This document shows positions 1-9,464 of a stretch of 64,000 bases of DNA, piece after piece (the first letter of the stretch is position 1; each line of letters begins with the position of its first letter). The translations under genes were made by a program, and so were the position numbers. Source of the DNA: Acidobacteriota bacterium (lineage in GTDB: Bacteria > Acidobacteriota > Terriglobia > Bryobacterales > Bryobacteraceae); assembly GCA_014584705.1 (NCBI GenBank), contig JACTMJ010000016.1, positions 62,001 through 126,000 of the forward strand, written 5' to 3'. The notes below the pieces were generated by a model, which worked only from the letters and a program-made list of their open reading frames with translations, had not been told where the DNA came from and did no database searches.

Positions 1-5
1 GACGG

Positions 6-1670
6 ATGCGCGATGAAGTGCGCAATAACCCAGAGCTTTCGGCGAATGATTGGACAAAAGCTTACGCCGAGTGGCTTACCGACAAGGCTAAACATAGCCC
101 GTGGAATGAGGTAAGCGATTACTACAGAGGGGAACACCGCGCGAACCCGGCATCGGAATGGGAGAGATATGCCGAGTTCAACTACTTCCATCCCTTTGTT
201 CAGGATCTCCTGTTTGGCGAACAATGCCATCGGTATCGAACGCAATGTATTACGGCCCGTGCCAATTGTGCTGAGCCGGCTAATGGGCGTTCGATCCGCA
301 TCTTAAGCCGGTCCGATATTCGCGGCGTCCAGTTCCAGTTAAGGGACGATGGCCCCTTGTGGAAGGCACCCGTAAATCGAGTGAATCTCCTCATTTTTCC
401 GACCGACGTGGCCATTGCCGTCGTGGAAGTGTCCGATGTGCCGCAATGCCACAACAAGCGGAATGCATTTACTCTTGCGGATGCCCTGGATACGCTCGAT
501 TGGACACGGCGCACGCATCCGCCCTTCTTCGACTGTGATAGAAATGCGGAACGCCTAAATGCGGGACTGGTGCCGAAGCGGATGTCATGGCTGGATGAAG
601 ACGGTGTTCAGATTGGAGATCCAGCCAATTTTGATTGTGCATCGACATTTCTGAATCAGGTTCGAGAGAACCGTGTAGTACCGGTAGCCGACCATTGGTC
701 CTGGTTGATGCAACCGCTGAGACCGCAGGGGATGAATCGCGGGGCGGAGTGCCAACTCACCTACTCGGAGGTGGAGGACGACCGGCTTCCGGTGCTGGCC
801 TTGATCGGAGTTGACCATCCTCAAGAGATCAGTGATCCCGATTGGGTTCGGATTGCTTATTGCGACTCGAAAGGACCGTCTTTCCGGTACCCCTATGCGA
901 GACACTTTTTGGAAAGGGAGGACCAGAGCTTTTCTTACGATCGATTCTGGGATCCGGATATGGGCTTGTCTACGCGCCTCCTCTGCACGAGTTATTCCTT
1001 CATAGCAGTAGGTTCAACCTATGACTACACATTCAGGGAGCATGTCACTAGCCATATTCGAATGCACTATTTTATCCTCTTGATGCTGGCGCACATGCAA
1101 AAGGCCTCGCTTCTTTCCTACTTGAAACGGCTTTCCGATATCGTGCATGTATTTGAAAGCCAGCCACCAACCCCGGCGGAGTCGAGAGCTTTGCGCAAGG
1201 ATATCGCATGGGTGCTGCAGGATCTCACGGACTTTGTTTCCAGGTTTTACCATCAGGAAATTTCCAACCAGCTACAGGCTATTGAACTCTACGACCTGAT
1301 CCTGACGCGTCTGCGAATTCGATCCCTGTTCAAGGCTGTAGTAGAGCAGACAGATTTTGTCAATCATGTCGCCACGCAGCAATGGCAGGAAGACATGACA
1401 AGGGAGCAGACCCGCCTCAGCAGGTTTGCCGGTTGGTTTGTGCCATGGAGTATCGCGCTGGCCGCTGTGGCAATTTTCCTTGGCCTGCCGACGGTAACCG
1501 AGTATCTGCATAACCGATGGCTAAGGATGTGCCGAGATGATACACCTGTTCATTTCGGGATCCTTGGCGGATTGTTGGTGGCAGTTATAATTCTAGTGTG
1601 GATCCTTTATCTGTGCTTCCGAAAGTATGCCAATCATAAAGTATCCACGGACAGTGAACATTATGGATGA
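6..1670 (+). CDS. CorA-like two-helix membrane protein, putative type III CRISPR ancillary effector (5' end may lie outside the window)
   Basis: A 554-aa protein with a long soluble N-terminal part, a helix-rich region (about residues 355-480) and two hydrophobic segments near the C-terminus (about 479-500 and 515-538). Soluble domain, long helices, then a C-terminal TM pair is the topology of CorA channels. CorA homologues are known partners of some type III CRISPR loci, where they respond to a nucleotide messenger made by Cas10. The canonical GMN motif after the first TM is not visible (the sequence reads LGLPTVTEYL), so CorA membership rests on topology and the helical region only. The gene overlaps the cas10-like gene by a few bases, which suggests translational coupling. 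No in-frame stop precedes position 6, so the true start may be upstream of the window. It could instead be another type of membrane effector. Confidence 0.55.
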   Translation: MRDEVRNNPELSANDWTKAYAEWLTDKAKHSPWNEVSDYYRGEHRANPASEWERYAEFNYFHPFVQDLLFGEQCHRYRTQCITARANCAEPANGRSIRILSRSDIRGVQFQLRDDGPLWKAPVNRVNLLIFPTDVAIAVVEVSDVPQCHNKRNAFTLADALDTLDWTRRTHPPFFDCDRNAERLNAGLVPKRMSWLDEDGVQIGDPANFDCASTFLNQVRENRVVPVADHWSWLMQPLRPQGMNRGAECQLTYSEVEDDRLPVLALIGVDHPQEISDPDWVRIAYCDSKGPSFRYPYARHFLEREDQSFSYDRFWDPDMGLSTRLLCTSYSFIAVGSTYDYTFREHVTSHIRMHYFILLMLAHMQKASLLSYLKRLSDIVHVFESQPPTPAESRALRKDIAWVLQDLTDFVSRFYHQEISNQLQAIELYDLILTRLRIRSLFKAVVEQTDFVNHVATQQWQEDMTREQTRLSRFAGWFVPWSIALAAVAIFLGLPTVTEYLHNRWLRMCRDDTPVHFGILGGLLVAVIILVWILYLCFRKYANHKVSTDSEHYG

Positions 1671-3519
1671 ACTGATGAGCACCTATTACCTTCGAGCGGA
1701 AGCAGTGAACTTTGAAGATTTTGTCTTGGATACCTCCGATCTCAGCACGATACGCGGAGGAGGACTACTTCTCCTGGAAGCATTCGAGGGAATCCTGGAT
1801 AGGTTCCCCGAACTGGTTGAAATATATAAAGGCGGATCGATCGGATTTTATTACTTCAAAGCGCCGGGGGCGGAGGCGGCGGAGACAGTTCGCTCCAGGG
1901 TTGAAGCAGAGCTTCGGGCCGGGAACCGCAAGTATGCGACCTTTGTCGTGGACATAGAGCAGGGCCCGGATATCGCGGACCCGAGCTTGGATAGCAATAC
2001 CAATGTTGATTGTACCCATCGACTCTTACTGAGCAAGAACCGGCTTCGGCAAATCAGCAGCATGAACTTCAATGTCCCACGCGCCACTGTTGAGGGCAGT
2101 CTGGCGGCTTTGAGCGATATCGATGATGTTCGTCCGGCTCAAGAGTGGCCCGGTTTCTTGATGCCCGGCGACGGAGAGAGTGCGAACAACGAGTGCTGGA
2201 TTCTGAGTGAGGCTACACAATCAAGAAGAATATATGGAATTGAAAAGAAGCATACATTCTATAATAGCGTTAAGTGGGATACGTCTCCATATATAAATCA
2301 GGAATTTCAATTTCACAACCGAGGATACACAAATGACTTCGATCAGATCAGTATACATCCTGATAAAGGAAGCATCTCCGGAAAGATAGCACTAATTTAT
2401 CTGGATGGTAATAAATTTGGGGAAGCGTTTGCCAGCATGAAGACAATTGGACAAATGAGGCAGTGGTCACGGGTGATTCATGCAAATCAGCGCTCCTTGC
2501 TTTCGTGGCTGTTGTCATTGAAATGCGAGGGCGAGGAGTCGACGCCAGGAAACCCTGTGTATACATCGTGGCATTGGAGCGGATGGCAAACGGACAACAA
2601 CGGAATAGATCACTGGAAGGATCGCGTATTTCGCATCGAGACGCTGCTGTGGGGAGCGGATGAAATGATGTTTGCAGTGCCAGCATGGTGCGGCTGGTGG
2701 TTTCTTGGATCTGTGTTGAATAACTACGGGAAGACGCTATGGAAAACCGGGACCAGAGAGAACGGGATGACAGAAGACAAGGATGAATGGGACGTGTACT
2801 CGCAGGGTGCCGGACCATCTTGCACCCAAGAGGCAGGAGGGACGCACTACTCTCTGACTCATGGGGCGAGTGTTATCTTTTGTCACGCGACCGCGCCTAT
2901 TCGGCGCATGGTGAGATTGGCGAGAGCGTTGGCTGATGAGCCGAAATCGATGGGAACATTCGGCCGCGATTCGGAATCGTATCTAAACCTTTGCACATAC
3001 GAAGTCTTCGAGTCTTTTGACTCTCTTGGCGATGATCCCGTCGCAACGCGTCTGGCGCTCATGCCGCCAATTCTTCGAGGTCTTGGTACCGCCCCAATGG
3101 TCTTGCGGGGCGAGGACGTGCCGAAGGTGGCTGGTGCGATGGATGCGTTTCGCCAGCGTTTCCCTCGCTCGAAACTGCATCGGGTTCTTGAGGAGTATGC
3201 ACTCGCCTCGACAAGAGGGGAACAGAGCCAGGTGGCCGATGCCGCAGGAACCGAACTTCGCCGAGCCGAGGCCGAGAAGGAGTTCCTCGAACTGGCGAAA
3301 TTGTTCACTCCCGGCTGGTCTTTCGCGGTGTCGAACGCTGACTGCGGGATTCGGACGCTGAAGGAGCAAGCGATCAGCTTCGAAGCAATTGCGGCAACTT
3401 GGATGCATATCTTCAGGCTTTGGGACTATACGCCCATACCGGATTGGACATGGCCCACGGTCCAGTCACCACCGGAGACGGCCACGGATCCGGATATCCC
3501 GCGGCACGGAAGCATTTGA
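1663..3519 (+). CDS. cas10: Cas10-like large subunit, HD-less, with GADE palm motif
   Basis: About 618 aa from the ATG at 1663, which overlaps the stop of the upstream gene; ATGs at 1627 and 1675 are alternatives. The cyclase-type palm is recognisable: strand plus metal-binding Asp in IALIYLDGNKFGEAF (about residues 242-256), then LLWGADEMMFAVP (GADE at about 331-334) where most Cas10 proteins have GGDD. The following HGASVIFCHATAPIRRMVRLA resembles the usual Cas10 segment downstream of that motif. No N-terminal HD nuclease domain is seen; the protein opens with a segment containing DTSDLSTIRGG. GADE keeps two acidic residues, so cyclic-oligoadenylate or related synthesis remains possible, while DNA cleavage by an HD domain should be absent. 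A conspicuously AT-rich patch occurs around 2220-2340. It is the first core gene of the effector operon. Confidence 0.8.
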   Translation: MDELMSTYYLRAEAVNFEDFVLDTSDLSTIRGGGLLLLEAFEGILDRFPELVEIYKGGSIGFYYFKAPGAEAAETVRSRVEAELRAGNRKYATFVVDIEQGPDIADPSLDSNTNVDCTHRLLLSKNRLRQISSMNFNVPRATVEGSLAALSDIDDVRPAQEWPGFLMPGDGESANNECWILSEATQSRRIYGIEKKHTFYNSVKWDTSPYINQEFQFHNRGYTNDFDQISIHPDKGSISGKIALIYLDGNKFGEAFASMKTIGQMRQWSRVIHANQRSLLSWLLSLKCEGEESTPGNPVYTSWHWSGWQTDNNGIDHWKDRVFRIETLLWGADEMMFAVPAWCGWWFLGSVLNNYGKTLWKTGTRENGMTEDKDEWDVYSQGAGPSCTQEAGGTHYSLTHGASVIFCHATAPIRRMVRLARALADEPKSMGTFGRDSESYLNLCTYEVFESFDSLGDDPVATRLALMPPILRGLGTAPMVLRGEDVPKVAGAMDAFRQRFPRSKLHRVLEEYALASTRGEQSQVADAAGTELRRAEAEKEFLELAKLFTPGWSFAVSNADCGIRTLKEQAISFEAIAATWMHIFRLWDYTPIPDWTWPTVQSPPETATDPDIPRHGSI

Positions 3520-3551
3520 CAAGACCGGGCCGCCGTGCAGGAGAACCATTC

Positions 3552-5504
3552 ATGCCAAGACACTCATTTCCTGTCGTTCTCACGATTCGAGGCCCAGTCC
3601 TGACGCAATCATCCACGCCCAGGAGTCTGGCAGTGGATAGTCCTTTTGTCCGCAACGCGCAAGGCACACCGTACTTGCCTGGGTCCATGGTCAAGGGGCG
3701 GGTGCGGGACGCTATGAGAGAACTCCACGAGATTTGCGGGAGGGATTCTTCTCTGATGCCGGACCCGGTAAGCTGGTTCGGTCCGGACAACCGGAACGGT
3801 GGAAATCGGACTTGCGAGAGCGGATCTTTTGATCGACATAACACTCGCGTAGTATTCGACGACTTCCAACTTACAACCGACATACCAGCCGCATTGCCGC
3901 AACAGACTCGGATCGCCCGCGACGAGGACCTTGGCGCGGCGCGGGAAGCAATGATGCGAGTTGCGGAATCGGCGGCTCCATCCGGCAAGGAAGCCCAATT
4001 TACAGGCCGTGTTCATTTTGATACGCGGCCAGGTGAAGACGAAGCGGGGGTTCAGAAAGTGCTGATCAAAGCCATTCGCTTTGCCGGGTGCTTCGGTGCT
4101 TTGACAAGCATCGGCTATGGAGAATTGACGAATGTAACCGCGACCCTGGAAACCCCGGCTCATGATGCAGGCGCCATAGAACCGCCGAACGATGACCGGA
4201 TTTTTCTGAAGCTTGTCACCTCCGATTTGTTCTGCATTTCAGAATCGAGGGTCGGAGAGAACTTGTTTGAATCCTCACATAAGATTCCCGGCGCTGTATT
4301 GAAGGGCGCTTTCGCCGCGCAGTACATGCGTGATCACGGCAAGACCTCGCCTTACTTAACTTCGGACATCGGCACTGCCGAGGAGCACCCACTGGCACAC
4401 CATCTTGACAAGATTCGTTTTTCGTACGCGTTGCCGGTTCCCGACGGAGGCCCCTCGCCCAAACTTCCCGTTGTGCCGCCCATCTCGCTTGCCAGGTATC
4501 TGGACCGGAACAACGAGGAACAATGGATGGACTTTGCCGTCCCTGGGGCGGCGATTCCCGCCGACGCGCGTTCGCCGATTTCCTTCTCGGTCGACTGGAA
4601 AGCGAAAACGAGCGATGCGGTAGGCAGGGCCTGCGGTGAATTCTCACCCAGGCGGCAGCTTAGAGTGCGCACTGCAATTGATCCGGCGTTCCGAAGAGCC
4701 CAGGAGAACATGCTGTTTTCTTACGAGATGGTGGATCCAACGGGTTTCTCGTGGCTGATGGAGATCGATTTCTCGAGGGTTCCCTGTCAGTATCGCTCGA
4801 ACGCTAAGGACAAGTTTCTCGCTGCCCTGGGCGATGGGTTCCGGAACGTTGGAAAGACCAAAGCGAGGTTTCAGGCGACCGTTTTCGGGGGACCAGACGG
4901 AGCTTCCCCGACGACCGCCGTGGAGGAGAACCCGGATCTCGATAACGGCGTCTACCGCCTCACGCTCCAGACGCCCGGAATTGTGGCCGATCCGCGGTTG
5001 CTTACCATGAAGACCAGCCCGTGCGAGATGCACCACGCATACGCCGAGGCGATACAGCAGCTGTCCGGGGGAGCCCTGGAACTGCAGGCGGTCTATGCCA
5101 GACACTCTCTGGCCGGCGGCCTATATCTTTACAAGAGATTCCAGGAAGGGCGCGTCGACACGAATGGGAAGGCCATTCCGTATGAACCGTATCTGATTAC
5201 AAAACCGGGCAGCGTACTCGTAGTTAGGCCTGTTCAAGGGAAAGAGAATGAGGCGCGGGAGCATGTCGAGAATTGGCGACGCAACGGCATCCCTCTTCCC
5301 CCCTGGGCGGTTGAGCGTTTTGCCCGAAATGGACTCGCGGGCGATGACTGGCGGAATTGCCCCTACCTCCCCAGCAACGGCTACGCGGCGGTCTTGATCA
5401 ATCTTGCGTCCCCTATGAGCATCGGAGCCGCTAACGGCGCACCCACACAGGGGGCCGCGGGAGCCGGCACCGCCGAACAAGAAGAGGAAATCAACCATGC
5501 CTGA
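3552..5504 (+). CDS. Fused RAMP protein: Cas7 (Csm3-like) plus a second RAMP, possibly Csx10/Cas5-like
   Basis: 650 aa from the ATG at 3552, which has an AGGAGA ribosome site about 8 nt upstream; the longer reading frame overlapping cas10 is not needed. The N-terminal module carries LAVDSPFVRN followed by PYLPGSMVKGRVR. This matches the Csm3 backbone subunit around its catalytic Asp (here Asp29) and the PGSSLKG loop. It ends in a Gly-rich RAMP strand, FGALTSIGYGEL. A second RAMP module starts near residue 215 with FLKLVTSDLF and IPGAVLKGAFAAQ. Its C-terminal third contains EPYLITKPGSVLVVRP, which reminds me of Csx10/Cas5 proteins of subtype III-D; that assignment is tentative. The likely role is backbone and handle-binding subunit of the crRNA-guided effector. 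The stop overlaps the next start by 8 nt. Confidence 0.75.
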   Translation: MPRHSFPVVLTIRGPVLTQSSTPRSLAVDSPFVRNAQGTPYLPGSMVKGRVRDAMRELHEICGRDSSLMPDPVSWFGPDNRNGGNRTCESGSFDRHNTRVVFDDFQLTTDIPAALPQQTRIARDEDLGAAREAMMRVAESAAPSGKEAQFTGRVHFDTRPGEDEAGVQKVLIKAIRFAGCFGALTSIGYGELTNVTATLETPAHDAGAIEPPNDDRIFLKLVTSDLFCISESRVGENLFESSHKIPGAVLKGAFAAQYMRDHGKTSPYLTSDIGTAEEHPLAHHLDKIRFSYALPVPDGGPSPKLPVVPPISLARYLDRNNEEQWMDFAVPGAAIPADARSPISFSVDWKAKTSDAVGRACGEFSPRRQLRVRTAIDPAFRRAQENMLFSYEMVDPTGFSWLMEIDFSRVPCQYRSNAKDKFLAALGDGFRNVGKTKARFQATVFGGPDGASPTTAVEENPDLDNGVYRLTLQTPGIVADPRLLTMKTSPCEMHHAYAEAIQQLSGGALELQAVYARHSLAGGLYLYKRFQEGRVDTNGKAIPYEPYLITKPGSVLVVRPVQGKENEAREHVENWRRNGIPLPPWAVERFARNGLAGDDWRNCPYLPSNGYAAVLINLASPMSIGAANGAPTQGAAGAGTAEQEEEINHA

Positions 5505-8500
5505 TGTGCGCTGGAAGTTCTACGCTTTTATGGATGTCTTAAGTCCGCTTCATATCGGCGACGGGACGTTCTCGTCCGGACGGCTGCAAGGAATGCGAGT
5601 TGAGGAAAGCCCGGTTCCGGATGTTGCCTCGGTATGCACGGGGTACGATCAAACGCCGGTGATTCCGGGCAGCACGCTCAAGGGCTGGCTGCGGGGAATC
5701 GCAGCGGATCTGATTGATCAGCCCTGCATTGATCTCCTTTTCGGAAAGAAGCCAGATCCGAACGCCGCGTCGGACCTTGACCGAAACGGTTGCGGCGGCA
5801 TCGTCCGGTTCCTTGACGGACGGTTTATGTCCGCGCCGAGCGAGGAACTGTTGCGGGCTGGCCGCGGAATCTACTGGCACGAACAGCGGAAGACTTGTGT
5901 TGCCTCTCACGTGGTGATTAACCGAAAGACAAGGACTGCGGCACACGAACTGTTGTTCTTCGAAGAATTCGTCCCCGCGGGGAGTGTTTTTGAGGTGGAG
6001 CTTGAACTCCGACGATGTCCGGGAGCGGATGATAGCGAGCTTCTGATGGCGTTTACAACCTTAATGGACAGCCTTACCGCCGGCGAGGGCAGTGAGCACT
6101 TCCTTGGTTCCGGCTACGCTGCCGGCAACGGACGTGTCCGCTTGCGAGACTTGAGACTGGAGCGGCTGAGTAGCGCTAAGGTAACCGAGTGGCTCAATGC
6201 CGACATTGACGAGGGCTTGCCCTACGAGCAAATCGATTGGCCAAGCCAGCCGGCTTTGGGAGCGGCGGCCGCGTCGACGCGCCATGCCAGTTTTGACCTC
6301 TGCCTGAAGTTCACCGGCGCGTTCGTTTCCCACGATCCCTCGCGCGCACGCAGACCGGGAGATCCGCTCGGCGAAGAAGGGAATTTGACCCCTCTGCGCG
6401 ATTGCGAGGAGGTCGATGGTCCGAGCAGGCCCGTTCTCCCGGCAACTTCTCTTCGGGGACGGCTGCGGCCTCATGCGGAATACATCTGCCGCAGCGCCGG
6501 GTGGCAGGCAGACGGCGCGCCCATCGCATCGCCAGATCCGGCTCCAGGGGAACCTCGTATCCCGACGATTCGCAACCGGGGCGACATTCCGAAGCTCGAT
6601 CTCGTGTCACTGCTGTTTGGCGCCACCGGATGGCGCAGTCCACTTCGGGTTGACTCGATTCGTGTCAAGCGCGCCGGGGACATGCTGGGGCAGGAACACG
6701 TTGCCATTGATCGCTTTACCGGCGGCGTCGCGGGGGATCGCAAATTCAGCTCGCGATACTTCTGGAAACCCTCGTTCCAGGTGCGTCTCTCGGTGGATCA
6801 GCGACGGCTCGCGTTGGGCTGCGGAGGCAAACGGGAGTTGCAAGAGCAGGCATGGAGTCTGTTCGCACTTACCCTGCGGGATTTGTGTGATGGCTGGGTC
6901 CCGCTCGGCGCTGACGCCGCGAAGGGCTTTGGCGCGTGCACAGGAACCCTCAAGCCCGTCATGAACCTTCCAGACAATACGGTGCTCGAGGAAGGTTCCG
7001 AATTGCGAGATTTTTTGCAGAATGGCTATATCCCGGAATTTCCGGAAGATATCAGAATTGACGACAACATCGGGACGTGCGGGGAAGCAAACAACCCAGA
7101 GCCGGGACTTTGGAATCCGTATCATTTCACGCCAGTGACCGCACCGGCAGTGACGGATGGAGAAACACTCGCGGACCTAAAAGCGGACGCTCCCGGAATG
7201 GTGCTCGACCGCACCGGGCCGGGACTGTTAACCGGCTATTTTGACTGTCTGCTCACCACGGAGACCCCGCTTGTCGTCGGAGCGATACAGACTCGGGAAC
7301 CGGGATCGCCTGCCGAGGTGGAAAATTTCCGGCGGGATTCCGAGATTGCGATTCCCGCCACATCCCTCCGCGGGATGATCTCCTCGCAGTTTGAAGCGCT
7401 GACGAACTCTTCGATGCGGGTGCTCCGGAATGAGTTTTACTCCGTACGCAAGCTAAGAGACGACGCGTTGCCGTGCATCGGGATGCTGGTGAAAAGAAGA
7501 CAGATACAAAAATGGTATATCTACCCAATCGCCGTTTCACCAAGCGTGAACGGGCAGTACGGTATACCGGCTGCGAACGTAGACAGCCTGCCACCCGCCC
7601 AGTACATAGGTACCTATGCCGATATACGCAACCAGGGCTGGCTGAACCAACACAAGACCTGGACTCCGACGGCTGTTCCCGGTGGCGGAATAGCGAATGA
7701 ACAACCGGTTTATCGCTCTCTGGGTTGCGTTAACGGACGCCAGATGCCGCCGAACAAATACCATGAACTCCTCCTGCCGATAAGCATCGCCGAGCTGAAC
7801 GACATACGACTCGAAAGCGAAGAGGAGCCGGAGCCGAGGTTGCTCGAAGTGGCCGATGAAGTTGTCGAGAGTTTCCATCTCCTTGCCGATCAGGTCACCG
7901 CCATGTGGCGCGTTTCGGATGGAAACAACATCCGGCCCTATGAGCCGTACAATACCAGAGAGCCCCGGTTGGAGGCAGGTCCCGGGGGAAGACCGGCAGC
8001 GCTTCGGCTAAAGGCGGGGGACCTGGTGTACTGCAATGTGGATGTGGTCATGAACCAGACGCGATGCCGAACGACGGAACTCGCCTTCTCCGCGATTTGG
8101 CGAAAGCGGGTGGACGGAAAGACGTTCGACTTCTTTGGAAAGGTCAGCCCGGATCTGCTGCCGCTCAGCGACCAGCGCCGGGGAAGCCGTCCGGACGAAA
8201 AAGTGCCGGTGACTCCCGCGGAGAAGCTGTTCGGGTTCGTGGAAATGCGGGAGAGAAGCGACAGACGATCCGCGTTGAAGGCACTAGCCAGCCGCGTCCG
8301 CTTTAGCGACGCGCGGTACACCGGAAACGCGGGACCGGAGCCAATCCTCAAACCAGTAAAGTTGAAAATCTTGAGTTCGCCGAAGCCGCCATCCCCGGCT
8401 CTGTACTTCTCGAAACCGGGCAATTCTGCCACGGCTCAGTACATTGCGCCAACCGACCTGAAATTCACTACTAATCACGAGCCGAATGGCAGAAAATTCT

Positions 8501-9162
8501 ATCTGCACCGGTCGGTGCGTCTCCAGACGCACAACACTCCATCCGCCCCTTGGGCCTCGCAGTTAGTGCAGGATGACGACCAAAAATTGCTTGTAACCCC
8601 GGTGAAAGCCGACGCCACGTTCCGGTTCCGGGTGTACTTTGAAAATCTGAGAGGGGATGAGCTCCGAACGCTGCATGCCGCACTTCGGCCTTCGGCGTCC
8701 GCACGATATAAATTGGGCCTCGGTAAGCCACTTGGGTTGGGGACGGTCCGCTTGTCCCCGTCGAATTCGGCCTATGTGCTACCGGATGACAAGGAAATCC
8801 GCTATGATTCCGGGTATCTGGGGTTCTCGCTCCGAGAACGCATGGGTGAGTACTTGTTTGAGCCGCTCAACTCCGATGAATTGGCCGCCTTTCTTCCGGG
8901 CTATACCGCCGCCTGGAAAGCATTGCATGAAGTGAAGTATCCACACGGGAGCGTTGGCTATCCCAGAGTGCAATACCAGGGTCCGGCGGGACAAGATCAG
9001 ACGCCGGCGTTGCGCGCGGAATCGAAACTCTACGAGTGGTTCGTGGCGAACAACGCGGGCAGTGGTGGCAACGAGGGAATCCCGGCCCAACGGACAGCGC
9101 TCATGAAGCTGGAAGGAGTGATTCAGAAGTTACCCGTGCCGAAGTTCATCCCTCCGGGATGA
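5497..9162 (+). CDS. Giant multi-RAMP protein with at least three fused Cas7-like modules
   Basis: 1221 aa; its start overlaps the previous gene's stop. RAMP module 1 has PLHIGDG (about 17-23), Asp51 and PVIPGSTLKGWLRG (54-67), closing with LGSGYAAGNGRV near residue 205. Module 2 has PVLPATSLRGRLRP (about 312-325), HVAIDRFTGGV near 401 and KGFG near 475. Module 3 has EIAIPATSLRGMIS (about 613-627) and, far downstream, the Gly-rich GLGKPLGLGTVRL (about 1075-1087); this long last module resembles the TIGR03986 RAMP family. Each module retains an acidic residue just before its PxxSLxG loop, so several target-RNA cleavage sites are plausible. Normal Csm/Cmr complexes use separate Cas7 proteins; fusion on this scale recalls III-D2 and the Cas7-11 lineage. 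No separate Cas11 small subunit follows; whether part of this protein replaces it cannot be seen from sequence alone. Confidence 0.78.
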   Translation: MPDVRWKFYAFMDVLSPLHIGDGTFSSGRLQGMRVEESPVPDVASVCTGYDQTPVIPGSTLKGWLRGIAADLIDQPCIDLLFGKKPDPNAASDLDRNGCGGIVRFLDGRFMSAPSEELLRAGRGIYWHEQRKTCVASHVVINRKTRTAAHELLFFEEFVPAGSVFEVELELRRCPGADDSELLMAFTTLMDSLTAGEGSEHFLGSGYAAGNGRVRLRDLRLERLSSAKVTEWLNADIDEGLPYEQIDWPSQPALGAAAASTRHASFDLCLKFTGAFVSHDPSRARRPGDPLGEEGNLTPLRDCEEVDGPSRPVLPATSLRGRLRPHAEYICRSAGWQADGAPIASPDPAPGEPRIPTIRNRGDIPKLDLVSLLFGATGWRSPLRVDSIRVKRAGDMLGQEHVAIDRFTGGVAGDRKFSSRYFWKPSFQVRLSVDQRRLALGCGGKRELQEQAWSLFALTLRDLCDGWVPLGADAAKGFGACTGTLKPVMNLPDNTVLEEGSELRDFLQNGYIPEFPEDIRIDDNIGTCGEANNPEPGLWNPYHFTPVTAPAVTDGETLADLKADAPGMVLDRTGPGLLTGYFDCLLTTETPLVVGAIQTREPGSPAEVENFRRDSEIAIPATSLRGMISSQFEALTNSSMRVLRNEFYSVRKLRDDALPCIGMLVKRRQIQKWYIYPIAVSPSVNGQYGIPAANVDSLPPAQYIGTYADIRNQGWLNQHKTWTPTAVPGGGIANEQPVYRSLGCVNGRQMPPNKYHELLLPISIAELNDIRLESEEEPEPRLLEVADEVVESFHLLADQVTAMWRVSDGNNIRPYEPYNTREPRLEAGPGGRPAALRLKAGDLVYCNVDVVMNQTRCRTTELAFSAIWRKRVDGKTFDFFGKVSPDLLPLSDQRRGSRPDEKVPVTPAEKLFGFVEMRERSDRRSALKALASRVRFSDARYTGNAGPEPILKPVKLKILSSPKPPSPALYFSKPGNSATAQYIAPTDLKFTTNHEPNGRKFYLHRSVRLQTHNTPSAPWASQLVQDDDQKLLVTPVKADATFRFRVYFENLRGDELRTLHAALRPSASARYKLGLGKPLGLGTVRLSPSNSAYVLPDDKEIRYDSGYLGFSLRERMGEYLFEPLNSDELAAFLPGYTAAWKALHEVKYPHGSVGYPRVQYQGPAGQDQTPALRAESKLYEWFVANNAGSGGNEGIPAQRTALMKLEGVIQKLPVPKFIPPG

Positions 9163-9301
9163 GGCGCATCGGACGGACGAGTTCGAGGGGTTGCGGGATG
9201 TGCCGTTCAGCGGTGCGGAGCGCATCCCCCGATTTACCATCCGCGAGTAAGCCGTTCCAGATGAGGCCATTGCGTGCGGAAGGAATTTCCGGGCGCGGAA
9301 G

Positions 9302-9464
9302 GGGATATCATCCGATTGGCTCTACGTCTTTGAAATCACGGGAGTTACTTACCTTTGTGGGCACTATTTCCCGGCGCTTGGAGGCCGTTTGTGCAACGAG
9401 ATGGGGGACATTGTCCGATTTGGGCTCGGAAACACTTGAATTGCGGTGGGATATTTTGATAAGG
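9302..9464 (+). promoter_or_regulatory. CRISPR leader of array 1 (copy 1 of a duplicated leader)
   Basis: The sequence from 9302 to the first repeat is nearly the same as 11551-11712 in front of array 2. Shared blocks include GTTACTTACCTTT, TATTTCCCGGC, TTTGTGCAACGAGATGGGG, ACATTGTCCGATTTGGGC and GGTGGGATATTTTGATAAGG, the last being identical up to the repeat. This defines the leader side and array orientation (transcription on the + strand) and suggests both arrays are still recognised by the same adaptation machinery. The stretch 9163-9301 holds no recognisable gene. Confidence 0.85.
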
